DNA of 64,000 nt from positions 12,696,106 through 12,760,105 of the forward strand of contig NC_045141.1 of the NCBI RefSeq assembly GCF_008831285.2. The letters are read 5' to 3'. A program made the position numbers and the translations under genes. This DNA comes from Nymphaea colorata (lineage: Eukaryota > Streptophyta > Magnoliopsida > Nymphaeales > Nymphaeaceae). This document shows positions 38,817 to 51,686 of this stretch, in pieces (within the stretch, counting starts at the first letter, position 1; each line of letters begins with the position of its first letter). The notes beneath the pieces are model-generated. The model was not told the origin of the DNA. It ran no database searches and saw nothing but the letters and a program-made list of their open reading frames with translations.

Positions 38817-41036
38817 TTCAAAAAATGTCCTACTTCCATTTGAGTTAATCGTGAAGTTAGAAATTCAAAAAATGAAAAGATACTCGTTTACAGTTAAAAA
38901 TTGTTAACGAGAAATTTAAGAGCCAAAAAAAATGTTGATCGGCCTCATTGCATTGATAAAGTTTTAGAAAGTTTTGACAAAATGCATTTTTCAAAAACTC
39001 TGAAGTTATTAGTAGAAAATGTTGTTTCTGTCTTGTCACTCAAACATCTAAATTACGTTTTACAAACTAATTAAAAAAAAAATATATCAAGGTGTTACAA
39101 AATCTGGTTTTTACGTAATGTCTTTTTCTAAAGGTGCCATCGAAATGCAAATTAAGAAATTGTAGTTAAAGATAAAAAGAGAAAAAATATGAATACTGCA
39201 GGAATTAACCTATTTGTATTTTTAATTAAAAATAAGTTAAATAATTTTAAATATTCAAATAAAAGTTAAAAACTTGTTCAATCATAGTCCAGCTGGTAAA
39301 AAAGGGAGCAATCGACAACGCTAAACATCTTGAAGCTGGTGATTTTGGAGCAAACACATTCTAGGGGACAGTTCATGACAAGAATTGAACAATAAACTTA
39401 TTAAATTCACAAAGATAGATTAATATAAACCTTCAAAAGTTGAGTGGTATCAGGTAGATCACCCAAATATTACTTTTAACTTTATATAATTTTTTGTCTC
39501 TATGAAAGAAAAAGGTAATGGGTCATGGTATTCCTTCTTTAATGCTTTTCCTTTTCCACTTTTTTCTGTTCTCAAGAAAACCGAAACCAAATTGCTTTTA
39601 TTAGAGTCCAGACAAATGCTTCAAAGTCAAAAGGTGAATTGGTTTAGGTATTCTACAACCAAATATAGTAAAACCTTTTTTCCGTCGGCAAAACCCTAGA
39701 AATTTATATGAAGAAAATTGAGCCACACAAAATGAAAACTGTTCACAAGAATTGAGAAGGAAAAAAAGAAGAAGAAACGATTCAATGGCTTCCAGCCATC
39801 ATCCACACTTTGGCATCTCTCAAGTGCAGTAACCTTTCTTGCAGACTTTATGAACGATACTCAGACGACAAGAGACAAGCCAAAAATCTTTTGAACATAC
39901 AGTAGGAGCTTGCCCATGGTACAGAATTCAAGGGAATTGTTCTGTTTAAGCTTTTGTTAAGCATTTATAACATGTAGTTGTGAACTTTTTGCTAAGCTGA
40001 GCCCCAGTCTGCAGAGAAGTCCATTGGTTTAGAAGCAGATTTTCATGTTAGGAGGCAACACCGGGCCCGTTGTTTTGCCTTTTTGTAGAGGAGTGGTTTT
40101 GTTAAATTTACAAAGTAAATGGACGTTCTGGTCATTCCACAAGAATGCAAGTTTCATTTTCCCAACTTTGCCTTTAAAGGGGACTCCCCTTTTCCAGTGG
40201 CGTATCCACATGGTGTGGGCAGTTGCTCACACCAGTTTCTTAAAAATTATTTATTATTTTTAAATGGAAATTTTACATATTTATCTTTATATATATATAT
40301 AAGTGTCTCACCAGATTTAGTATTTTTAAACAAGTGCCTCTACAGCTAATTTTTCTAGTTCCACCACTACCCTCTTCTGATATAAGTTTATGTCTTATGG
40401 GTATAGTATAGCTGGTCGGATTGGCAGAACATTAAAAGGCCGATCGCTAGTTAGTTTCTTGTGGGTGGTACTTCCTTGGACCACCAACAATTGCGCTTAA
40501 TTGACTGGTATCCTGTTTTTTAGCTTCGACCGTGAGGTATCCACTCCTCTGCCTTTCCTTTTTTATTGTGATATATGCTTTGGTAAGGCATTTATTATAT
40601 ATTAAAAAAAAGATTAATTCTTTTTAGTTTTGTACCCCTTGAATAGCCATGTGATTTATCATTTGAGCTTTTTGGTAAAATTCCTTATCTTAGTATCTAC
40701 CGATTTATTTACTGCAATGACTTCTCTTTAATGTATATTTCAGGAGTATAAGCTTTAGTACTCTTAGGCCCTCAACATTCTTACATGGTGTGGGAGTCAT
40801 ATTCTTATTTTCTGGCATGGAAGTTGTTGCCATGATTTTGAATATACAATTTGAGGTATCAGCAATGCAGCAACCTTTTTATTTGGACGATCAATTGTTC
40901 GAGTTCTACACCTTATCAATCTAGAAGGTAAAGGAGGTTGACAATTCTATTCCTTCCTTCAAGCTCACTCATTCCAACTGCAATGTATAAGCTTCAACTT
41001 TGAGCCAAGAGAGGAACCAGAAAATTCTGCCTAAGC

Positions 41037-41203
41037 GGCACTAGCTATAAAATTTTAAATTTTAAGGGGCATCGATATGTAAATGAATAAAATTACCCTG
41101 AAGTATCAATATGCATAAGGGGCATTAGTTATAAAATTTTAAATTTTAAAGAGGCACCAATATGTAAATGAGAACAATTACCCTTAAATATCAATATAAA
41201 AAT
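41037..41203. repeat. 84-bp tandem duplication
   Basis: Two diverged copies contain ATAAAATTTTAAATTTTAA and ATATGTAAATGA. The surrounding GC-poor sequence ends TTGCCCACACTGTG, resembling the 40.2-kb repeat. Confidence 0.9.
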
Positions 41204-42739
41204 AAGCAATTTTTTTGCCTGTATGGTCAGTTGCCCACACTGTGCATACACTTGTTTCCACCCCTGCTTTCAGCATACTAGAAAATTTTGTCTCTAGATA
41301 TTCTTTTACAGCTTCGAAATGGATGTACATCTAATTAATCCTACTGCTATTGTTGATGGGTAGGTAAAAGAGTTTATGGTTAAACAATGAAGTCATGTTG
41401 CATATGAAAATATCAATGGAGGGTACAAAATAGTGTCTTAACTGCTTAATTGCATTGATGCATCTATTAGAGTTAATTTGGCAAAGCTTCAGTTGGCACG
41501 GGCCTAGTTTAAAAAGATTAAACATTTATGATAAAATATACTGTTAAGTCTCCAATAAACTATGGTCAATATAAAAAATGAGGAGATAAGATAGCTCTAA
41601 AGCATCATGATGCACTTTCTCAATTCCGGTATGTGCTTGTTTTTCTTTGAACCTAAATGAGAAAGTGCCAAAAGGGCTGTTTCTAGGCAGAATGACGTTC
41701 TCAAACCTTACTAGACTTCCCATTTTGTTAGATTAAACTATGAAGAAAGCTACAAAAATGTATTTGTCATTTGTTGCCAGAGGACAACATTCGAGGCCAA
41801 AGTGTCATAAGTGAGGAGAAAAAGAAGTTGTCAAGGTTTGTCCATCTCAAGCCAAGAACAAAGAAGAAGCGTTTATTGACTCAATTAGTGGAGGCACATC
41901 TACCTCAACTTTTTTTGTATGCATTTTTTGACTCGTAGATTCAAGGTCCTCTTTCATGTGACTCTTGATGAAATTATTTTTCAGAGTATATACAAACTTT
42001 TGTTCTACTTCTACTTTAGAAGCATGTCGGAGGTAAGGCACCAAAGGCTGACCAAGTAGTCTAGGAGGGCAAGGGGTTGGATGGAGGCTTTAACCTTCAG
42101 CTGCGCGGTAGGTCTCCCCCACTCGCTCCGAAAAAAAAAAAAAAAGGACATATTTATACCGATGAATTTTCTTGTATATCATGATTGCATATTGTGCTGC
42201 AAAATGAAAATCGTATTTTTTAATTCAAGAAATTACATATATTTGAAGCCATTTGAATGGATACATTTGGAGAACCTTCAAACCCCTCCCCTAAGTAAGA
42301 TTCTCTTGTCATGTAGCTTTTATAGATGACCTTATGCTCGGATCCAATGTGTTTAAATTATTTTTAATCTTTCATACAGTGAGCCAGTCAATTTCATACT
42401 GACTAGTTCATTTTAAGCTCTTATTTCCAAGGGCAACACTCAACACCTTTACAATGAGTACAAGATCATTGGTATATATGCTCCAGGATACCTCAGTGAA
42501 ATGATTTAGTTGAAAACAAATATTAATGCATAATAAAATATCTAGGAACTTAATCATTTATACAAGTGTTCCTAATTACTTATAAGCAATTGAATTATGA
42601 GGAAGCAAAGCGAGCAAAAGCATTCACATCTATGTGACCCAAACTTTTTTTTGCTAAGTTGTGGAACATTAGTGCGTCCTGGGATCTCTCTTCCTCGGTT
42701 GAAACCTTTTACATAAACTCGTCAGCAAAGGGGTTTTTT

Positions 42740-43059
42740 TCCTCACGTTCTCCGAGCATCAATGAAACTGTTCTGGCCGAACAATTGAACGTCAGTAGAA
42801 AAACATTTCCCCAACATTCGGAAATGTCATAAAACAATCTCTGCTTTTTTACTGTGCCCGGAAACTTTAGTAAAACATGCATTTACTGACATTCTTTTGG
42901 TCGGTAAAGATATGAGTACACTGACAATTTGTCAAAAAACATAAAAAAAAAAGTTTTACTAAAATCACCTTTATCTACGTGTTGTCCTAAACATCAGAAA
43001 TAGTTTAAACGATGTTAATATGGCTTTTACTGACGTTAACCTGTATTTTTCTTATAGTG
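42740..43059. mobile_element. CACTA (EnSpm) terminus fragment
   Basis: The right edge, read on the minus strand, begins CACTATAAGAAAAATACAGG, a near-canonical CACTA terminus. Subterminal words of the type GTCAGTAAA or GACGTTAA recur over the next 300 bp, as in CACTA elements. The opposite terminus was not found, so the left limit is approximate and the element is probably truncated. Confidence 0.6.
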
Positions 43060-45615
43060 CATTGGCTTAAATGCTTTCACAAAAGACCTTGCTGGCCTAA
43101 GCTTGGACATGATCTAGATTGCGATCTCCTTTGGGTTTGTAGCATGTTGTTGAAGGTAAGCTGGAGATTGTCCAACTTGTGATCAACAAATCACTCCTTT
43201 AAGGCCCTGTGTGGCATGACAACAGAAAGAACCAGGATAAAACTGGTACACAATGAAGCTAGACGATGGTTAAGACCTTCAAATGAAGGTTGTGCTCCTC
43301 TAGCACCAAACAAAGGAAGCTACCAACTCTTGAATAAGCTTTGCATGAGGAGGATGTTCCTGACATGGATCCTGATAAGACCCCGGCATTATCTCCGAGA
43401 ACCAAAGTACTTTTTTACAAGAAAGGTGCATCCAAGACGGAATCTTTCTCAGTCATGAAATGTGCCCAATAAAATTTTCAAATTAGAGACGGCAAGAAGG
43501 TGAACATTGCTAAAGCTAGATCATCAGCTTCCATTTTTTGGCTCTTGAAATGAAATGCTTGGAGAGGGAGAGTTCGACTGGAAAAGAGGAGTTGGTCCCA
43601 TAATCTATCTTGGGATCCCACTACAAACTGGTGGCTGACAACCAATGCCCATCTTTTATCCTTAAAGCGGATAAGAAAACGGGCTCCTAGAAGTAGAAAA
43701 TTTTATCTTTTCTAGGGCGCATGTATCTAAACAACACATCCTCGTCATCCTTCCACTCTAGTACAGGATCACCATGCTGATCTTGCCAAATACCTGCCAT
43801 CGAATAGAAAGGTTATGCACGAAGATTTTTTAGAGTGATATTGGGGAGGTAATGGGTGTCATGTTCACTGGAAGAGGTTTTGTCTGCCAACACAAGGAAG
43901 GACCTCGAGCTAAGAAGACTACCCGAAGTAAACAGGCTGAATGTGTATTGAACCATGGCATCACCTAGGAGATGAACACTCTCATGTAGGCAATACTTAC
44001 CATCGCTGTGATTAAACATTAAAAACAATCAACTGTTACAAAACCAGCGGTATGATTTATGGAACCAGCCCTGCCATTAACAATCAAGGAGCTGGCTTCA
44101 ACTCCCTACCTTGTTTCATCCTTTCTTGAGGGATCTTGGGTTCAATTTCTCTGTTCAATCCCTGTCAGCAAACACCATCATTTCATATGGGTTGCCAATC
44201 CTTCTCCTCTCACTTTAAGAAACAGCAACTAGGAGCTAACTAGAAGGAAATCCAAGCCTGAGAAATGAAGGATGGGCATGTAGGGATCCCGTGTGCCCTG
44301 GACCTTATACATCAAGATTTGAAGGCAGATTTCCCAAGAATCGTCAAGCAATTTGGGTATTCCCCGGTGGGAATTATTCGTGCACTGGAGTGGTGGATGA
44401 ACAAAGAATTGCAATTGCCTCTATATTGTTGTCTGGTTCATATGGAACTTCCAAATAGTTGAAAGCGCGATGGAGAGAGGGTGCAAGGATGTCACTTTTA
44501 CTGCCTGGAAGGATTGCACGGAACACCGGTTGAACCTAAAACAGAGGAGCAACAACAAGAATAAGACCTAGAACTAGCTTAAGTCTGAAACTCTGCCGGA
44601 CAGATGGCACCGGTGCAAGGGACGCCTGGCTTAACATCCATAAACGGGCATAGAAATCGATGGGACTAACGAGGCTCGTAAAGGATCGTTGGCAGCTCAT
44701 TTCTGTTTGGCGTTGCAAGCTGGGTGGCTATCATCTATGAGACCCAGTCCTTACCAAACGCCAGACTGCTAGTGCAAGTTGTGCGTGGCCCTTGTATACA
44801 AATGAACGAGAAATAGGAGCTAAACTGCTGCTTAGGGCTGGCACTTTCTATCTGTAATTTCTGGTTCTACCATATATGCAGGATATGGCAGAGGGCAGAG
44901 GGGACTGACACTCCCTAATGACCCGTTCACTGGTTAGGAACCTCTGATTGAATAAAGGCCGGAACCAGAAGATGAAAAAGTAGAATTGAAACTTGCAACG
45001 TGCACATATAAACAAATCTGTAAGCAGGATTCGATAGGCAGATAAAGTTAAAACTTTCAAGATATGCTTAAAAACAGACAGTGTGTAAAATGAACATAAA
45101 ATATACAAGGCCAATGCTAACTCTCAGCCTTTTGCTCGTTGACTAGGCTTACGAGATCAAAGTAGCATCCAGCAAAGCTTGGGCAAAGTATAATTAATAC
45201 ATCATAGTAAACTTAGTATGGTTATCATAGTACTTAAACAGCTTTAAGAGAAATATACATGGAAGCCAAATTTGGGATGATAAAAACATAACCACCATCA
45301 ACCATCAAATAACCAGACACTTGTTTCGATCCTTTTTTTTTCTTTTAAATGAGTAAAGATTACAATGGCCCTTATCAAGAAATGAATCAAACTCTACAGC
45401 AAAACCATGCTCATACATGCGCAAGTGTTATCACAGGACCCATCAATGAAAAACAATGACTAGCAACAAGAAGAGCGGCACCTGATGAATTTGCGAGAGT
45501 TGTGCTCTAGGAGATGCTTCAAGTTCACCAATGACGTCGACTCCTGTTTATGTGGTGAAGCAGCCAACTGGTACAGCTCGGGGCATAAGCAGGCAATGAC
45601 AAAAAAATCAGAGGT

Positions 45616-46302
45616 CTACCTTGGGGCCTGTAGTAGAGGCAGCCAAGCAACTTCCCGATCATCAGTGTGCCCTTGAATAAGGAAGTCCATACAGTTCTTC
45701 CTAATTCCATGGTTATAAGGATTACGAAACCGGCCATCTGGTCCACGAAGGTACCCATACCGAGAAGCATTTGCCAATTCATTGGTGGTAATATTTCGAG
45801 AAATCTAAATTATAAAAAATATATATATATTAGCACATTGTTTAACCCCCTGTGCCAGCATGAGTGATGCTTTCCCTATGATTTCCTCAACAAGGGTAAT
45901 CATGAGAAGCCATCAAATGAAAGGAAGTACTGAGAAAAGCTCAGCAGTGAAAGTACAACGATCCTGGAAAGAGAAACACAAAACTTGGAACCAAAAGCTT
46001 TAAGTGAAATTTCACTCAGTATCATGACATTGGAAAAGGGATGCATCAATTTTTATGCATACAAATAAGACTTAAATTTGGTGAATTTATTATAGAAGAC
46101 AATATTAGCACACATTTTTACAATTTTCTCAACAAGGACAATCATGAGAAGCCATCAAATGAAAAGAAAAGGAGGTACTGAAAAAAGCTCCACAACCAAG
46201 TACAATGATCTTGGAAAAAGAAAATTAAAAAACTGGATCTGAAATGTGATGCATCAATTTTTTATGCATATAGATAAAACTTCACATCTTGTGGACCTAC
46301 TA

Positions 46303-46357
<55 letters not shown>

Positions 46358-49300
46358 GACACACACATGCACGTATCTCAGATCTGTGCCACACATCTAT
46401 TACAGGGGTGCACCTAAAGAGCCAAAGCACCTGCACTGACATGACACTGTGTGGGTGCAAGTGCAGCACCAAATCAAGAAAAGTAGCATATCAGGCCCTA
46501 TGCATCTTATACACTAACTTTGATGACCAAATCATGTGCAGCTAAGATTTGATCATATTCATTCACAATTTAAGATCAATCAAAATATCAACCATCCTAT
46601 TGGTGTCCCAAAAAGGAAAGGAAGGTTTTAGGACTAAGCACCCTACCTGCTCCCACTTTTACCTCTCTCTCTCTCCCCCCCCCCCCCCCCACACACAAAC
46701 ACATACACACATCACCACCTTGTCCATCTCCTCCTTCAGAACATGGTCACTAGTTGCTCCAAAACCACCATCTCAAATGACTGACGGCTGAGCGTCTATA
46801 CAGCACCTTCTAATCTAAGAAAAAGTAAATTGGAGCTGAAGACCACTGTGATATCCTTCTGTCCAACAAAGGAACAAACTAGTTAACCACCATAACATCT
46901 TTTGGCCCAAGAGAATACTGTTCCGGATAACTGCCTACTTTTTGCCAAATTCTGAAGATTGCTCACTGTGCTTGATAGCCACAGAACTTGACTTCTGGCT
47001 TGAAAAACCATCAAATTGAAAGGGGAAAAAAAAAAGTTAAGAAACAACCATCAGTAAGGGCTGAGGCAGCACAGCATCACCAACCGACCACTGTCGACTG
47101 TTGATGGCATGGCATATGATGGATCTTTTGTTCTCCCCAGGAAAGCTGGAGGACATGGCATGCTTAAACTGCTAATCAAAGGTATATTTAGAAGGTACAG
47201 TACAAAGCAGCTTGATGGACCTTAAAAGAGATGGACAACATGGTAGGGCTGCAGCCTGTACTAAGATGTCAAAATTGGAAGTCGGAGACGGGTGAATCAA
47301 GATCTTAAGGGGGCATTTGATGGGCACGGACATCATTGTAGAGGATGGACTTTTGTTTGTGTTCTTGAGTGTTATCCACGCCTCATCTCATCATCATGCA
47401 CGGGGGAAAAGTCCGCGCCTCTAGAGAGCGAAAGCATGGACAAAAGTCTGGTTTTTTGTCGGACCTTGAGAGGTCCGACAAAAATCCATGGACAAAAAAT
47501 GTAACCGTTATAAGGTGTGCAGGAGTTGCATCTTCACCGCCACAGCAGCGCAACCCATGTTCACCCATCTTCTTCCACCACAGCAGCAGTGTAACCATCA
47601 CTGGAGGGCAGCTGTAAGCCTATATCATCATGTCTGCCCTAATGTTGGCCCAGTGCCGGTTGCCAAAATCTCCAGCTCAACACGAATCCAGTCGCGTCCC
47701 CACCATCAATCTTGTCGCCTGCTCCTTGTTTGTGGTCGACGTTCACAAGTGTGGTCCCGCAATCACTCGTTGCTTTTGCTACCATCAACTCTTGCTGCTA
47801 TTGACGCCTTCACTCCCAACTATTATTGTTGCTGTCACCCCCCACTACTCGTCGCCATCGCTCCTTCTTCCCTCTTGTCCTGGTTTGCAGTGTGGCATTG
47901 TGGGTACATCTCCCTTGTACAGCAATCACCACTTTCATTCAGCTCCTTCCACCTCAAATGCAGGCCGGTTGTTCCGTTGCCCCCACATCCCCAACTTTCA
48001 TGCCCTATTCTACCACATTAGCTGCCATTTTAGTTTCCCTTCAGCTGCACAGCCCCCATTCACACCCCATTTCTTCGTGCCTTGGACTTTCAGTTGTTGC
48101 CTCAGTAGAAAGGGGAAATTCTCTTCATTTTTGAGGTGGCTGGCTGTAAACTCTTGGTAAATCTCCTTATTTTTGGAGCAGCTAGCTGTAAAATCAGTAG
48201 ATTTGTGATTTTTTCATAAGAACGTATTATGTTTAGATGGCGGGGGTTGACATTTTATGAACCTGGTAACAGCTTCATTTTTTTTATCCTTGCTATTTTA
48301 TCATGTTTCATCACGCATTGGACATTTGTCCATGGATATTTATCTGGCCAATCACACATGAGTAAGAAAATTTAGGCAGGTGATTTATGTCTGTGGATTT
48401 TGATCCATGGATTTCTGTCCATAGATTTCTATCCACGGATCTTTGTCTGTGACCATCAAACACCCCCTAAAAGACAAATAAATACCTAACAGCACTACTT
48501 AGTCCAAATTAATTATATATATATTAGTATGGAAATAAACACAAAAACATATATTCTGTACAAAGAATACACATGTTTTTGTAGGCCAGGGACCAGTTGG
48601 TTGACCTATCACTAGGCTGACTAACTAACTAGTCCTAGTTGCTGGTTTGGAACACAACTAATCGGGATTTCAACAACTAAGGTTCTGTAGTTTGAGAAAG
48701 TTTCATAGTGAAAATGAGAGAGAGGAACAATGATGGAACTAATCAAAGAAGAGAACAAGTGATTGTCCATTTATAGTTAGATGGAAAGTCCAGTACATTT
48801 TAGAGGTTTTGGACAGCCTTTTGTCTCGCTGAGAGAGAGAGAGAGAGAGTTATCTGATGGTGGACTGTGCATATAAGACGCTCAAAACATAGCACCAAAA
48901 GGACGATATCAAGTCTCCATCAAATCAAAGTAAAGGAACTATTTAATATCCATGTACTTTATTGTGATAGACTTGTGACTCTACTATTTAGCTTAGATGT
49001 ACATATTCATCCTATGACTAACTTGATTTGATGCCAAAAGAGGCATAAAGCACACTAGTTGGGTGGCTTAAATATGTTACATATAAAGCTGTCAGAATGC
49101 ATAAACAAAGTAGATAAACTGAAGTAAAAGACCAGGAGGGAGGACAAGAGGGAACATGAATGTATAAATCAAAATGCAGCACTAGAAAGAAGAAAACAAG
49201 AACACAACAAGAACATTAATTCTAGCTAGTGAAACACAAAGACTATTAAATTGAACAAATAAGGTGCAGATATAGGAACAAAGGCATAAAGGATATTGGT

Positions 49301-49797
49301 TTTCAATCTGTAAATAAACTATGAACCTCCATCTCATTCATTTGAAAGGAAGTACTGAAAAGAATACCTGCGATGCCTGGGCAACCGTCAAAACCGCACC
49401 TCCCATCAACACAAAAACATCAATGACAAGAAATGCAACTGCACCAGGATGGCTAGCAATTGTATGATAAACCCAAGAGCCAGCTGATGAAGGAACCATT
49501 TTTTCGGTCCAAATCCCTATTTAGAGTTTCATTTTATTAAGCAATTTTCACTTAAGAATGAAGAACAGAAAGTGGTAAACAACTTCCTCTCAGATTCATA
49601 CTTTGGAATGCAACTGCAGCAGCAACAGCAGCTGTTAATGTTCCCACAAAGATGAACACAAAAAAATCCCATTTATTTCTCTGCATTGATCCATACAAAG
49701 ACTTGGTTAATATTCAGTTGCCAGAAAAGGGAAAACAAGATTATAGTAGAGATAACTGATGGGCAAACCAAAAACATATAATATATATATATATACT

Positions 49798-49829
<32 letters not shown>

Positions 49830-51651
49830 TGTATGTATGTATGATTGTGTTGAGAAGACCTGATAAACAGGTTTACCTCCTTTCACTTTCAAGTGGGAAA
49901 ACTAACATCTAAATATTAAATATAATAAGATCAACACGAATTGGATGAGATGGCATCAACATGTACAACATCACACCCATAATGATATTGAAATTATTTA
50001 GAAAAACAACCCAGAACTAGAAGTATAGAAGTGTTAGAGGTCTAGAATCCATTCTTACACTAATTCACTACTTACAAATAACTCAACTTTTTGCTCCCCG
50101 CTGTATTTTCTTGCTAAGGTATTAGAAACATAAAACAACCTAAGGCAAAACTGCCCCTCTTTCAATCCTTAAATTTTCGACAAAAACTCTCAAATCATGC
50201 CATCGGTGCTGTAGTTTCCATGCATAAATGTGAAGTATGGAGTACAGACCTACTGCCCAGCTGGTCCAACTTTCAAGCCTCCAACACCACCGGCTAGCAA
50301 AATCAACTGCTCACAGTCCCCCCTCACAGGCTCAGCTGCTCATCTCTCTGGCTTCCACAAACAGTGGCTCATAATCGCCTCACAGCAAAGTCACCTGGGT
50401 GCGCCCAATTTGGACCCGCACCCGCGTCAACGCGATGCGGGTGCGGGTGCGGGTGCGCTCCAGGTGCGCACCCAAAAGGGTCAAACGTGAGTCTGGTGCG
50501 GTCAGCCGCACCCGACTGAGTTCGTCCATGTTTGGACGCGCAACCGACTCGCGTCAAACACAAGTCGGGTGCGGTCAAACCGCACCTGTCCTTTTCCGTC
50601 AAATTTTTGGGCCTTTTTTACATGATTTTTAACTTAGGGCACACTCGGCTTCTCTCCCTCTCACGCTCGCTCGGCTTCTCTCCCTCTCGGCCTCTCTCTG
50701 CGAGACTGTGACGCTTGGGGAACTCTTTGCTCCCTCTCTTTGCGACACTTGGGGAACTCTTTGCTCCCTCTCTCTGTGCTGCTCCCTCTCTGTGTGCTGC
50801 TCCCTCTCTGCATTGCGTTCGGCGACCGACGCTGCTCCCACTCACGATCTGCGTTGGATTTGGGTAAACTCTCTCTCTCACACCCTTTGATATCAGGTTT
50901 TGGGTCTTCGACCGTTCGACGTTGCTCCCTCTCTGCTCTGCTTTAGTTTGTTGTTCTCTGTTTTAGACTTTTACTGTGTTCAACTGTGTTGTTTACGTTT
51001 CATGTCATGCATTCTCTGCCATATGTGGTTAATTTGTGTTGCTGATTTTCATTATCCTGTGTGTGATTTCTGATTTGATAATTCCACAATTTTTTGTAAT
51101 TTCTTATTGTTTTTGAATATCAAATGCATCTAACTTGTTTGAGGAGGCCTTTGCTTTTATGATTTTATCGATGATCAGTTTAGAAGCTTTCTCTAACTCG
51201 TTTAATTACAGTCTTAGTCTGTTTAGTCACTTTAGTGTTTATTAAATTGTTTATCTATAATCTATGTTGGCAGATAATTTCAATGTAACAAATACTAAAG
51301 TTTATACTTTATATAGATTCCATTTCAATATATAGTTTGTTACTCTGATTGTAAGTTGTAAATCATTTGAGTACAATCTGTTTATTTGTCTATTTACAGT
51401 CTGTTTGTAACTCATTACTGTCAGTCCATAATTTTTAGTTTTCTTATGAAATAAGCATGCCATTTTATGATATTAAACATTTAATTTGGTAATGGAATTA
51501 TGGAAAGCTTTCTAAAATCTTTGACGTGCAATTTTGATCTTGTTATTTAATAATTTTGTGGTTTATATTATTATATTTTAAAAATAATAAAATACTCTCG
51601 CCGCACCGCCGCACCTAAATTTTTTGAGATGTGTTGCACCGGCACCCGCAC

Positions 51652-51686
<35 letters not shown>

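Larger units (their letters stand above)
38820..45615. other. Intergenic region between SUT4 promoter and acyltransferase 3' end
   Basis: The CACTA terminus and 84-bp duplication lie here. The segment 40190-40370 (GTGGCGTATCCACATGGTGTG..., with AGTTGCTCACACC) and that near 41210-41265 look like related transposon tails. An A15 tract at 42130 ends a possible retroposed copy. About 43200-44750 has long broken frames I could not assign. The acyltransferase 3' UTR should occupy the last few hundred bases. Confidence 0.4.

Noticed and set aside
43216-44720. Broken frames that might be a retroelement
   Set aside because: I could not find RT, integrase, RNase H or zinc-binding motifs in order on either strand.
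47488-48160. Two overlapping frames of about 176 codons on the plus strand
   Set aside because: The translations are His/Pro/Leu/Cys low-complexity products of CT/CA-rich DNA inside the Harbinger-like element; no transposase or other domain was recognised.
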